Source: Chitinophagaceae bacterium (GTDB lineage Bacteria; Bacteroidota; Bacteroidia; Chitinophagales; Chitinophagaceae). From it: a DNA stretch of 64,000 nucleotides. Location of the stretch: assembly GCA_016706055.1 (NCBI GenBank), contig JADJKL010000003.1:62001-126000 (forward strand), given 5' to 3'. The notes under the pieces are model-generated. The model ran no database searches. It saw nothing but the letters and a program-made list of their open reading frames with translations, and was not told where the DNA came from. Numbering within the stretch: position 1 is the stretch's first letter; the number at the start of each line of letters is the position of its first letter. Made by a program: the position numbers and the translations under genes. Positions 1 through 13,292 of the stretch are shown piece after piece.

Positions 1-106
1 TCCTAATAATCTCTTGGCAGGAATGTTTGGCTTTAAAGAGAAAGCATACTATAAAGCTGATGAAGGAACTGATAAAGCTCCCGATATAAAGTTTGATATT
101 AAATAA
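1..106 (+). CDS. LemA family protein, C-terminal end only
   Basis: Only the last 34 codons are inside the window; the reading frame is open to the left edge and stops at 104-106. The tail reads NNLLAGMFGFKEKAYY, followed by an acidic segment ending in KFDIK. This matches the usual C-terminus of LemA proteins, which carry a membrane helix and a coiled-coil helical domain and are often encoded next to TPM-domain proteins, as here. The next gene starts 16 bases later, so the three probably form one operon. The role of LemA is not well defined. The call rests on a short tail plus context. Confidence 0.6.
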   Translation, partial: PNNLLAGMFGFKEKAYYKADEGTDKAPDIKFDIK

Positions 107-122
107 CCACTGAAAGTTATCA

Positions 123-581
123 ATGTTCTCATTTTTCCGAAAGAAAAAACAGTTCTTCTCTCAGGAGGATAATCATCTTATTGTAAAAGCAATTCGCCAA
201 GCAGAGAAGAGTACCAGCGGAGAGGTTAGGGTATTTGTAGAAAGCCGTTGTAGTTGGATGAATGCAATGGATAGAGCTGCTGAAATTTTTTATTTACTTA
301 AGATGGAGCAAACCGAACAGCGCAATGCTGTGCTGGTATATATTGCGATGAAAGACCATCAATTAGCTGTTTTTGGTGATGAAGGAATTCATCAGAAAGT
401 TGGATCTGATTATTGGAACAGGGTAGTAGGAGAAATGCTTTCAAGGTTTAACACCAATAATTACGGAATTGGAATATCAGAATGTGTTATCCAGATTGGC
501 GATGCATTGAAATCTAATTTCCCATATGATAGTGATACAGATAGAAACGAATTACCTGACGAAATTGTTTTCGGCCGATAA
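123..581 (+). CDS. TPM domain protein, small soluble form
   Basis: A 152-residue protein without a signal peptide or membrane helix. It begins MFSFFRKKKQFFSQED, then has the TPM pattern: AIRQAEKSTSGEVRVFVE at about residues 23-40, a hydrophobic strand NAVLVYIAMKDHQLAVFGDEGI at about 68-90, and an amphipathic helix near 120. TPM domains (formerly DUF477) occur in bacteria and in plant TLP18.3, where phosphatase activity and a photosystem role have been described; the bacterial function is unclear. The next gene, a larger TPM protein, starts 5 bases after the stop, and a lemA-like gene precedes it. The family call is firm, the function is not. Confidence 0.8.
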   Translation: MFSFFRKKKQFFSQEDNHLIVKAIRQAEKSTSGEVRVFVESRCSWMNAMDRAAEIFYLLKMEQTEQRNAVLVYIAMKDHQLAVFGDEGIHQKVGSDYWNRVVGEMLSRFNTNNYGIGISECVIQIGDALKSNFPYDSDTDRNELPDEIVFGR

Positions 582-586
582 AGCCT

Positions 587-1333
587 ATGAAAAAATTATT
601 CTTCATATTTACGCTGCTTATTTCAGTTTGTTCATTTGCACAACTTGAAGATATTGTTCCAAAAAAGCCAAGTCCTCAAAAGCTAGTCAATGATTACACA
701 AACACATTGACAGATGTTCAGAAGCAGGCGTTGGAAGATAAATTGGTGGCTTACGATGATTCAACATCAAATCAGATTACAGTTGTTATCATTCCAACAA
801 CAGGCAATTATTCGGTAGAAGAAGTTGCGCTGGAAATACTTCGTAAATGGGGAGTAGGAAATAAAGATATAAACAACGGAATTGTTTTACTCGTTGCAAA
901 AGACGACCGTAAAATGCGCATTGAGGTTGGTTATGGTTTGGAAGGAGTCATAACCGATGTAACTGCGAAAGATATTATTGAATATTCCATTACCCCTCAA
1001 TTTAAACTTGATAATTATTATCGAGGAATAGATGAAGGAATAAATGGAATTGTTAAAGCTGCAGAAGGAGAATACGTTGCACCAAAAGGATATGGGAGTA
1101 GTAATAAAGGAAAGGGTATCAGTACTTGGACTATTATAATGATTGTAATTCTGCTGATTATTATTTTTGGCGGAGCAGCACCCGGCGGCGGTACTTATGT
1201 TTCCAGAGGTGGATTTACCGGTTGGTCAGGCGGTGGAAGTAGCGGCGGCGGTTGGTCTGGCGGCGGGGGTGGTGGATTTGGAGGCTTCGGCGGCGGCGGA
1301 GGAGGTGGAGGAGGAGCAAGTGGTAGTTGGTAA
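587..1333 (+). CDS. TPM domain protein, exported, with membrane anchor and Gly-rich tail (YgcG-like)
   Basis: A 248-residue protein with a signal peptide (MKKLFFIFTLLISVCSFAQ), a TPM domain at about residues 30-165 (VNDYTNTLTDVQKQALEDKL, then QITVVIIPTTG, KDDRKMRIEVGYGLEGVITD), a membrane helix at about 181-197 and a tail made almost wholly of Gly, Ser and Trp. This is the usual YgcG layout: the TPM domain in the periplasm, one helix, and a glycine-rich end. It follows the small TPM gene by 5 bases and closes the lemA-TPM-TPM operon, with a hairpin 17 bases after the stop. Glycine tails of this kind vary in length and may be prone to repeat slippage. Confidence 0.85.
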   Translation: MKKLFFIFTLLISVCSFAQLEDIVPKKPSPQKLVNDYTNTLTDVQKQALEDKLVAYDDSTSNQITVVIIPTTGNYSVEEVALEILRKWGVGNKDINNGIVLLVAKDDRKMRIEVGYGLEGVITDVTAKDIIEYSITPQFKLDNYYRGIDEGINGIVKAAEGEYVAPKGYGSSNKGKGISTWTIIMIVILLIIIFGGAAPGGGTYVSRGGFTGWSGGGSSGGGWSGGGGGGFGGFGGGGGGGGGASGSW

Positions 1334-1350
1334 AATATATTATAAAAAAA

Positions 1351-1379
1351 AGAGCCATCTTATAATTAAGGTGGCTCTC
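1351..1379. terminator. Bidirectional hairpin terminator
   Basis: AGAGCCATCTT pairs with AAGGTGGCTCT across a short loop, with A-rich sequence on the left and T-rich on the right. It lies between the convergent TPM operon and the aminopeptidase gene, so it can serve both. Confidence 0.75.
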
Positions 1380-1404
1380 TTCTTTTGATGTACTTAATTT
1401 TCTT

Positions 1405-3935
1405 TTAAGGGATAGGAGCAAATCCTTTCTTATCTGCTTCCGGCAATACTGATTTTATATAGTTAACCAACTCTTGTAAAGTAGCATTTCCTGTATTTTC
1501 ACTTGCTTCTTTGCTCTTTTTTGAAAGTAGTCCTTTCAATACCATTCCATTTATAAACGGATCAGTTTGATTTCTGAAATTTTCAGGAATGCCATCTCTG
1601 AATTTTACAATCTCTTCTACACCCCATTTTACTTTTTCAGGATTCTTAACGGCAATTAAGTAAGTGCTGAGTGTATTCAAAAACTGAAACTTAGCCTGTC
1701 CAAGCGGCATTTTTGCAAATTCTCCGATTATTTTATCTGCCATGCTTTCGTCGCCAGATTTTACAATCTCGTTCAGTACAGCTTCTTTTAAAATCCCTTT
1801 TGCCGGCTTCTCACTCATTTGCTTAGCGATTGCCGAAGCAACTGCTGCATCTGTTTTCCCTAATGCCATTAATGCATTACCAGCAACGGTATAAGATGAA
1901 TCGTTTACTGCATTTTTAAAAAGTTCAAGGTATTCGGATTTTTTATAATCGCCTAATTTTTCAATAGCGGCAGCTCTTACTGTAGCGTATTTATCTTTTT
2001 TAGCAAGATCAAGTAAAGTAGATTCAAAGCTGTTTTTGATTGCTTCTTTTTTCAAGTCTACTTTGCTGATAGCAAAATTTCTCAGCCCTTCATACTTATC
2101 ATTCAAAGCGGTTTTTAATAATGCCACAGCAGTAGGATCATTTAATTTCGTTGATGCAAAATCGATTGCTTCCCTTCTGTCAACATAATTACCAGCATAC
2201 TTGTATTGATGAATGTAGTTATCTAATGTCTTATTATCCTTTTTTGTCCAAAGCATCACCTTATCACCATCCACATTTATAAGATCAGGTCTTTTGTATA
2301 ATTGAAACTAAAGCTATCAACTGCATCATTCGACCAAACATTATAACGTACTTTTTCAGCACCATTGTACACGTCAATTGCAAAAGGTAATTTAAAAATC
2401 TTACCAGTTTTCTGATTTTGTTTTACAACAACAGTTGCTTTTCCTGCGGCATCGTCATAAATATAATCAATATCAACAGTAGGATTTCCATTTCCAAAAT
2501 ACCATTGATTGAAATACCAACTCAAATCTCTACCGCTTACTTCTTCAAAAGCAAGACGCAATTGATGCGCTTCTGTAGATTTGAATTTATTGGTGGTTAA
2601 ATAATTATTCAGTGATTTAAAGAAAGCACTGTCTCCAACATAATTACGTAGCATATGAAGAATGCGACCGCCTTTGTTATAGCTAACCGCATCAAACATA
2701 TCTTCCCTGTTCTTATAATGAAACCGAACAAGATCCTTTTTGTCACTTCCCCTCATTAAATATCCTTGCATATCTTGGAAATTAGCTGCGTCACCTGCAT
2801 CTTTTCCATATTTATATTCATCCCATAGCGTTTCACTATAGTTGGCAAAAGATTCATTCAGCGTAAGATTACTCCAGCTTTCAGTAGTAACATAGTCGCC
2901 AAACCATTGGTGAAATAATTCATGGGCAATCGTTCCTTCCCAGTTATTTCCATCTACCAATTCTCTTGCATCTTGTTGTGCACCTTCCTGGTGTAAAGTG
3001 GCTGTCGTGTTTTCCATCGCACCCGCCACAAAGTCTCTGCCCGTTATCTGCGAATATTTTATCCAGGGGAAATCAACTCCAGTAATTTTTGAGAAAAATG
3101 TCATCATCTCTGGTGTGTTGCCAAATATTTTTTTAGCTACTGATTTATATTCTGGTTCCACATAGTAATTCACTTCTTTCCCTTTCCAGGTATCTTTCAC
3201 AACAGCATATTCACCTACTCCAAGAAAAAATAAGTAAGGGGCATGTGGTAAATCCATTTTCCAGTAATCGGTTCTTGTACCATCAGCATTTTTTTTCTGA
3301 CTGGCTAACTTACCATTCGAAAGTGTCACATATTTATTATCCACAGTAACCGTCAATTCTTGAGTGCAACGTTGGTTCGTTTTGTCAATAGTTGGAAACC
3401 AGGCAGAACTTGATTCTGTTTCACCCTGTGTCCATATTTGTGTAGGCTTGTCTTTTTCTTCTCCTTTCGGATTAATAAAATACATTCCTTTAATACCAAG
3501 CATTGCACCTGCCCCATATTTTTGGTCAAACTCATCTGGTTTGGCCGTATAATCTATATATATAGTATAGCTTTCGTTTGACTTGTAGATTTTATCTAGC
3601 TTGATTTTCAAATTCCAATCGTCGTAGTCAAAAGTCAAAGGAATTTGTTTTGTTCCTTTTACTAAGGCAACTTTTTTAATTTCCATTCCCTTAGCATCAA
3701 GGTTTAATGAGTCGGTTGGATAAAAATGCGGCTTTAAGGTTAACCATGCTTTTCCATATAAGTACGACTTACTGAAGTCAGGCTTCAATTCCAGTTTGGT
3801 GTGAACCAGGTTATTAATTTTAGTAGCCGTTTCCCGGTATTCGTTTTTCCAGGATGTATCAATGTCTTTGCCCGCCTGCGCAAATAGCAATGAAGTAGAG
3901 AATAAAATTGATAATACAAACAATAGTTTCTTCAT
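1405..3935 (-). pseudogene. M1 family metallo-aminopeptidase, exported, split by one frameshift
   Basis: The minus strand encodes a signal peptide (MKKLLFVLSILFSTSLLFAQ), the M1 substrate motif GAMEN at about residue 304, the zinc motif HELFHQWF at about 335 and the third ligand in LNESFANY. Reading stops at 2277 after NYTKDLIL. In the next frame the protein continues directly as KRPDLINVDGDKVMLW and then a helical C-terminal domain of about 290 residues ending at 1405. One extra A in the four-base run at 2292-2295 (T on the plus strand) restores a single protein of about 840 residues, the usual length for this family. The enzyme removes N-terminal residues from peptides outside the cytoplasm. 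The full zinc site and the clean join suggest a sequence error rather than decay. Confidence 0.85.
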
Positions 3936-4089
3936 ATAAAAAATTTAAGTGCCGCAAATGTAGTTTAGTCGGCGGGTTATTGACGAACAAAAGGTATAGG
4001 TGGTTACAATATTTAACAAGTTATTGAAGCACCGATGTTATTTGTCAAAAGAATTCAAGTAAATTTGTTGGAACACCAATAGCTCACCA

Positions 4090-5408
4090 ATGAAAAAGCT
4101 TTTCCTCACTCTTTTGTTTATAGGAACACTGTTTACAGTTCATTCGCAAAAAGTTTATTTTGTTTATCTGCAGTCCGAAGCTGAACAGCCATTCTTTGTA
4201 AAACTTGATAATAAAATTCATAGTTCCACCAGTTCTGGTTATTTGATTCTTTCAAAACTTGTAGATAGTACGTACAATTTTTCAGTAGGATTTCCGCAGG
4301 GGAAATGGGCCGAACAAAACTTTTCCGTTACAATTAATAAAAAAGAGCATGGATTTCTTTTAAAGCAATTTGGAGACAAAGGATGGGGACTTTACAATTT
4401 GCAAACCTTAGCAGTTCAAATGTCTTCAAATCTAGGAGCTAAGACAAATACTCCGGAGAAGGGAGAAAACAAAGATGTTTCAAAATTTACGGAAGTACTT
4501 TCAAAAGTAGCTGACGATCCTTCCATAATGGAAAAGCCTGCTAAAAGGGAAGTAGTTGAAAAAAAAGCAGAAGTGGTAGCAATAAAAGAAGAAAAGAAAG
4601 TGGAACCTGTTGTTACTAAAGAGAAAACAGAGTCAAAGCCAGTTCAACCAGATGTTGTAATAGAAAAACCTCAACCTGCAAAAACAGAACCTGTTATTGT
4701 AAAAAAAGAAGTAGAAGAAGTAAAGCCCGTAGTGGTAGTTGAAAAACTATGATGAAAGATGATAAAGAAGCAAAAGAAGAAGATGTAGTGATTGTTGAGT
4801 CGAAAAATTCTGGGCCTAACAATGAAACCTATATTCCGTCAAAAGTAAAAAGATGGTCAGAAAGTTCTACTTCAGAAGGGTTCGGTTTAGTTTTTATTGA
4901 TGATTATGATAATGGTGTACAAGACACGATACGTTTGTTAATTCCAAATCCAGAGAAAATTGAAGTGCCTGTATCCAATAATAAAGAACCAAAAGAAGAA
5001 AAGAAATTTATCGAAATCGAGAATAAAGATGAAAAGAACAAAGAAGAAACTAAGTTAGCAGAAGTAAAGCCTGTAGTTGAACAAGTAACTTCTTCGAAAC
5101 AAACATCAAGTAATAACTGTACAGTAGTAGCAGATGAAACTGATTTCTTAAAACTTCGTAAGCAAATGGCTGCAAAAGAATCAGATGATGCAATGATTAG
5201 CGAAGCAAAAAATTATTTTAAAACAAAGTGTTTTACTTCCGAGCAGATTAAAAACCTGTCAGCACTTTTTTTAAATGATGAAAACAAGTATAAATTTTTT
5301 GATGCTGCTTATAATTATGTATCTGATGCTGATAAGTTCAGCGCATTACAGAATGAGATTAAAGATGAGTATTACATTAACCGCTTTCGGGCAATGCTTC
5401 GCAATTAA
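4090..5408 (+). pseudogene. Exported DUF4476 protein, split by one frameshift
   Basis: The first part (4090-4752) has a signal peptide (MKKLFLTLLFIGTLFTVHSQ), a folded region to about residue 120 and a Lys/Glu/Val/Pro-rich linker. The second part (4749-5408) continues the same low-complexity linker and ends in a helical domain (ISEAKNYFKTKCFTSEQIKNL) typical of DUF4476. The stop after VVVEKL disappears if the A run at 4742-4746 has one more A; the frame then reads VEKTMMKDDKEAKEE without a break. DUF4476 has no defined function and is common in Bacteroidota. The gene ends 5 bases before truA and is probably co-transcribed with it. Confidence 0.75.
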
Positions 5409-5413
5409 TTATC

Positions 5414-6166
5414 ATGCCCCGTTATTTTTTAGAATTAGCTTATAAGGGAACTAACTATAGTGGTTTCCAATCACAGATAAATGCGAACACAGTTCAGGCA
5501 GAAGTTGAAAAAGCCTTTGAAACTTTCCAGAGAGAAAAAATAATAATGACAGGTTCCTCAAGAACCGACGCAGGTGTACATGCATTGCAAAACTATTTTC
5601 ATTTCGATTTCGAAGGAGCAATACCACACGATTTTGGATATAAGTTCAATGCAATTCTTCCTTCAGATATTGTAGTTAAGAATATAATCGAAGTAAACCC
5701 CGAAGCACACTGTCGGTTCGATGCCATTACAAGAGAGTATAACTATTATATATACCGTCAAAAAGACCCGTTTCTAGAAGAAACTGCCTTTTACTTTCCC
5801 TATAAACTCGATGTAGATGCAATGCAGCAAGCCGCAGCAATATTGAAAGAGTACACCGACTTTACATCGTTTTCAAAACGAAACACCCAGGTAAAAACAT
5901 TTATTTGTCAGATACAGGAAAGTAACTGGCAGTTTCAAGACAACACACTAACATATAATGTACAATCCAACCGCTTTCTTCGCGGCATGGTTCGGGCATT
6001 AACAGCAACTATGCTCAAAATTGGCCGCGGCAAACTTTCAGTACAAGATTTCCGGCACATTATAGAAGCAAAGGACTGTACCAAAGCCAGTTTCGCAGTC
6101 CCAGCTCATGGTCTATTTCTTATCAAAGTCAATTACGATAAGGACTTCAACAAAAAATTGATTTAG
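5414..6166 (+). CDS. truA: tRNA pseudouridine(38-40) synthase TruA
   Basis: 250 residues, typical TruA length. It starts MPRYFLELAYKGTNYSGFQSQ, as TruA proteins do, and carries the catalytic motif SSRTDAGVHA with the nucleophilic Asp at residue 52, then YKFNAILPSDI, and NRFLRGMVRALTATMLKIGRG in the C-terminal half. The enzyme isomerises uridines 38-40 in the anticodon arm of many tRNAs. It follows the DUF4476 gene by 5 bases. The downstream region is the long rRNA leader. Confidence 0.96.
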   Translation: MPRYFLELAYKGTNYSGFQSQINANTVQAEVEKAFETFQREKIIMTGSSRTDAGVHALQNYFHFDFEGAIPHDFGYKFNAILPSDIVVKNIIEVNPEAHCRFDAITREYNYYIYRQKDPFLEETAFYFPYKLDVDAMQQAAAILKEYTDFTSFSKRNTQVKTFICQIQESNWQFQDNTLTYNVQSNRFLRGMVRALTATMLKIGRGKLSVQDFRHIIEAKDCTKASFAVPAHGLFLIKVNYDKDFNKKLI

Positions 6167-6179
6167 AGGCTGTCAACTT

Positions 6180-6324
6180 CAGTAATTCTTCTCAGCTTCA
6201 GTTCCGGCTGTACGCTGCAAGTCCGGCACAGGCTCTACACAAAACCCAAACATCCGCCCACATTGCTTCACCGGGCTTTTCGCTTCCATCCGGCAGCCCT
6301 TCATCAGCAGTAATTCTAATCAGC
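6180..6324. repeat. GC-rich segment bounded by 17-base direct repeats
   Basis: Near-identical direct repeats, CAGTAATTCTTCTCAGC (6180-6196) and CAGTAATTCTAATCAGC (6308-6324), enclose about 110 bases visibly richer in G+C than the neighbouring DNA. No convincing gene lies inside: a 64-codon minus-strand frame (6198-6392) reads through it but has no recognisable start region or domain. It could be a small inserted element with duplicated ends or a gene remnant. Confidence 0.45.
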
Positions 6325-6446
6325 AAATCACACCGTGTAATTATCCATGTATAGGCAACACAATAGAGCTTTAAAAAAAGTTGTCTCGCCAAACCCTTGC
6401 CAGTACTGCATTTGTAAAACTTTAACGATGGTTCTTTGAAAATTAG

Positions 6447-6477
6447 TTTGTTATGAACTTTCTCACCCTTATCTTCG
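6447..6477 (+). promoter_or_regulatory. rRNA operon promoter P1 (weakest match)
   Basis: TTTG at 6447-6450, exactly 19 bases, then TATCTTCG at 6470-6477. This matches the Bacteroidota housekeeping promoter TTTG-N19-TAnnTTTG with one mismatch. It is followed by a C/G-rich start region (CCGCCCG), as at the two promoters downstream. Confidence 0.6.
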
Positions 6478-6564
6478 CCGCCCGTTCAACAAAAAAGCGG
6501 ATTAGTTCTCTGAAGATTGCGAATAGAATTGTGCGACAAATGTGAACAAAAGCAAAGAATAAAG

Positions 6565-6595
6565 TTTGCCAGTAATTAGCAAACCATTACCTTTG
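6565..6595 (+). promoter_or_regulatory. rRNA operon promoter P2
   Basis: TTTG at 6565-6568, exactly 19 bases, then TACCTTTG at 6588-6595: a full match to TTTG-N19-TAnnTTTG. The following CCGTCCG is shared, as the 15-mer TACCTTTGCCGTCCG, with the promoter of rpsT on the minus strand near 15457. About 320 bases separate it from the 16S gene. Confidence 0.8.
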
Positions 6596-6691
6596 CCGTC
6601 CGCATTTAAAAAATGAGGAAAGCTCTTCACAAAACAAGTTGATTTTTACTCCAAATAATTCTGATTTTTTTGAAAAATAAATGAAGAAAAA

Positions 6692-6722
6692 TTTGGTAGA
6701 AATATACAGGCCCTTACCTTTG
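6692..6722 (+). promoter_or_regulatory. rRNA operon promoter P3
   Basis: TTTG at 6692-6695, 19 bases, TACCTTTG at 6715-6722, then CACTCCG: a full consensus match and the third promoter in tandem. A boxA-like GATCTTTGAAAG lies downstream at 6761-6772, as expected for antitermination of an rRNA transcript; similar GTTCTTT motifs recur at about 6431, 8483 and 8782 in the operon. Confidence 0.8.
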
Positions 6723-6902
6723 CACTCCGTTTGAAAAAACGGTGGCTGGTAAAGCCAAAAGATCTTTGAAAGTTAGGAAACAATAGCATTTTATTTCGAT
6801 TACCATCGGAATAAAAAAACAAAAGGTAAGTCAAGCGAAATACATTCGATTTGACACGTTAATTTTTAAAAGAGAATTATACTGTCAGTATCAAACATCA
6901 TT

Positions 6903-8434
<1,532 letters not shown>

Positions 8435-8520
8435 TTAGAGCAAAACTTATCAGCTATTGTTTCCTAATACTTTCATTGTTATAGTTCTTTAAATATAAGT
8501 AACCCGAAAAGGGGCTACAA

Positions 8521-8595
8521 AGATCCGTAGCTCAGCCTGGTTAGAGCACTACACTGATAATGTAGGGGTCACCAGTTCAAATCTGGTCGGGTCTA
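8521..8595 (+). tRNA. tRNA-Ile (GAT anticodon)
   Basis: A seven-base acceptor stem (AGATCCG with CGGGTCT), D-arm AGCTCAGCCTGGTTAGAGC, anticodon loop around CTGATAA giving GAT, and T-arm GTTCAAAT. It sits in the 16S-23S spacer, the classic place for tRNA-Ile in an rRNA operon. CCA is not encoded (ACA follows). Confidence 0.96.
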
Positions 8596-8604
8596 CAAAA
8601 ATTA

Positions 8605-8678
8605 GGGGGGTTAGCTCAGTTGGCTAGAGCATCTGCCTTGCACGCAGAGGGTCATCGGTTCGACTCCGATATCCTCCA
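8605..8678 (+). tRNA. tRNA-Ala (TGC anticodon)
   Basis: Acceptor stem GGGGGGT with ATCCTCC (two G-T pairs), D-arm TAGCTCAGTTGGCTAGAGC, anticodon loop CTTGCACG with TGC, and T-arm GGTTCGACTCC. It lies 9 bases after tRNA-Ile in the 16S-23S spacer. Confidence 0.96.
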
Positions 8679-8959
8679 CAAGCTGAGTTTAGTTCTTTTA
8701 AAATGATATTTAGATGTGATTTGTTTAGGCGAATCATTTGGTTCAAGTCCAACACATCTGCAAATTCCAGTTTTTGGAATAAGTTCTTTGACATATTGGG
8801 AAAATAAATGTTAGAATGATAATCTAATATTTTTCGATTACATTAATTTTTGACACACTATGTTTTATTATGGTGGTCTTGAAGCAATGTGGTCGGGTAA
8901 CAAACTACAATTTGAAAGACGCATAACAGCGTCTCTAAATAAATCTAGTTTCTAATTTT
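8679..8959 (+). other. tRNA-Ala to 23S spacer with processing signals
   Basis: No gene is seen. It contains boxA-like GTTCTTTGACATATTGGG near 8783 and a perfect 6-base hairpin (AGACGC, loop ATAACA, GCGTCT) at 8917-8934 just before the 23S, likely part of rRNA processing or antitermination. Confidence 0.5.
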
Positions 8960-11760
<2,801 letters not shown>

Positions 11761-11858
11761 TTTTTCTTATTTTCTAAAAATAAGAAGTATTAGTTTCTTT
11801 CTAACATTTCCCAATATGATCTTATTGTCCCGTTTTAAACGGCGGGATTTATATTCTT

Positions 11859-11969
11859 ATGGTGGTTTTTCCGAGGGTGTTCACCTCTTCCCATACCGAA
11901 CAGAGAAGTTAAGCCCCTCATGGCCGATGGTACTGCACAACAATGCGGGAGAGTAGGTAACTGCCATAT
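11859..11969 (+). rRNA. rrf: 5S ribosomal RNA
   Basis: The 5' end TATGGTGGTTTTT pairs with the 3' end AACTGCCATAT; in between come the conserved CACCTCTTCCCATACCGAAC, AGAGAAGTTAAGC and GGGAGAGTAGG. It lies about 100 bases after the 23S and is followed by the operon terminator. Confidence 0.95.
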
Positions 11970-11975
11970 TTATTG

Positions 11976-12012
11976 AGCCCTGTCTCGTTTTAAACGAGAC
12001 GGGGCTTTTTTG
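11976..12012 (+). terminator. rRNA operon terminator
   Basis: GCCCTGTCTCGTTT pairs with AAACGAGACGGGGC, followed by TTTTTT: a strong intrinsic terminator 6 bases after the 5S. Confidence 0.93.
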
Positions 12013-12041
12013 TTTTTAAAATAACAAGTTATCTTCAAGCC

Positions 12042-13289
12042 GTGACTAAAAAGGAAAGAATAATACTCTTCATTCTAGCTTCGCTGAACTTTACTCATAT
12101 ACTTGATTTCATCATCATGATGCCATTGAGTAATTATCTGCTTCCCTATTTTAAAATAACTGCCTTTCAGTTTAGTCTTCTAGTAGCCTCTTATTCAATC
12201 AGTGCTTTTATATCGGGGCTGATTATTGCCATGGTAATTGACCGGTTTGATAGGAAGCGATCACTTCTATTTGCTTATGTTGGGTTTTTGATCGGGACTA
12301 TCTGTTGCGGATTTGCTTACTCGTTTGAACTCTTGTTGGCTGCCAGAATTCTTGCAGGTCTATTTGGAGGAATTATCGGAGCACAGGTTCTTGCAATAGT
12401 GGCAGATCTTTTTTCCTACGAAAGAAGGGGTAGGGCAATGGGTGCAGTGATGAGTGCTTTTGCAGTCGCATCAATTATTGGTGTTCCCATTTCTTTATAC
12501 CTAACCAACTTGTTTAATTACGACTGGCATGTTCCCTTTATTCTTGTTGGTTCGTTAGGGATTGTCTTTGTCCCATTAATTATAAAATTTGTTCCTTCTA
12601 TTAAGGAGCACATTGTTGTGAGAAATAAATCTGAGTCTCCATTTAAAGCTTTAATTACGGTATGCAAAGTACCTGCTCAAAGAACTGCTTTGATTTTTGC
12701 TTGTCTGCTAATGATGGGGCATTTTCTTATCATTCCATTTATTAACCCATATATAGAATTTAATAAAGGGTTTTCGAAAGATCTTATTCCCATGATTTAT
12801 CTGGTTGGCGGAATTGCATCTTTATTTGCAGCTCTTTATTTAGGCAGAGTTTCTGACTCTATCGGAAAGCTTCCTGTTTTTTCATGGGCTGTTTTTCTGT
12901 CATTATTTATGGTGCTGATTATTACTGCAATGCCAACGGTTCATTTTAGTATTGTGCTTATATTTTTTGCAATCTGGTTTGTACTTGCAACAGGAAGGGC
13001 TATAACCGCACAGGCTATGATAAGTGAAGTAGTATCGCAGGAGCAAAGAGGAAGTTATATGAGTATTAATGGGAGTGTTCAACAACTTGGAAGTGGCATA
13101 GCTTCTTTAGCTGCTGGTGCAATTGTAATTACAGACGCCTCAGGAAAAATAATGCGATATAATTGGGTAGGGTATTTAAGCATCCTTGTATTGATTGCCA
13201 GTTTACTATTAGGCAGATCAATTTTTAAAAAACTTGATAAGCCTGCAAAGGGTTCATTGGATGAAAAGCTAGCACAAGAAACTAACTAG
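12042..13289 (+). CDS. MFS transporter, 12 membrane helices
   Basis: 415 residues, mostly hydrophobic, with the MFS loop 2-3 motif MVIDRFDRKRSLLFAY at about residues 64-79 and a second-half repeat YLGRVSDSIGKLPVF. The first helix (LFILASLNFTHILDFIIMMPLS) and early text resemble AraJ/chloramphenicol-type proton-coupled efflux carriers. The substrate cannot be told from sequence. The start is GTG at 12042, 30 bases after the rRNA terminator; no earlier in-frame ATG was found. It ends 3 bases from the convergent M14 peptidase gene. Confidence 0.88.
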   Translation: MTKKERIILFILASLNFTHILDFIIMMPLSNYLLPYFKITAFQFSLLVASYSISAFISGLIIAMVIDRFDRKRSLLFAYVGFLIGTICCGFAYSFELLLAARILAGLFGGIIGAQVLAIVADLFSYERRGRAMGAVMSAFAVASIIGVPISLYLTNLFNYDWHVPFILVGSLGIVFVPLIIKFVPSIKEHIVVRNKSESPFKALITVCKVPAQRTALIFACLLMMGHFLIIPFINPYIEFNKGFSKDLIPMIYLVGGIASLFAALYLGRVSDSIGKLPVFSWAVFLSLFMVLIITAMPTVHFSIVLIFFAIWFVLATGRAITAQAMISEVVSQEQRGSYMSINGSVQQLGSGIASLAAGAIVITDASGKIMRYNWVGYLSILVLIASLLLGRSIFKKLDKPAKGSLDEKLAQETN

Positions 13290-13292
13290 ACA

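Noticed and set aside
4742..4752. Programmed frameshifting or a real ATGA gene overlap in the DUF4476 gene
   Set aside because: The low-complexity linker continues across the junction and the same one-base defect recurs in unrelated genes, so an error is simpler.
6198..6392. A 64-codon minus-strand frame after truA
   Set aside because: It runs through the GC-rich repeat segment and has no recognisable domain; support is too weak to call a gene.
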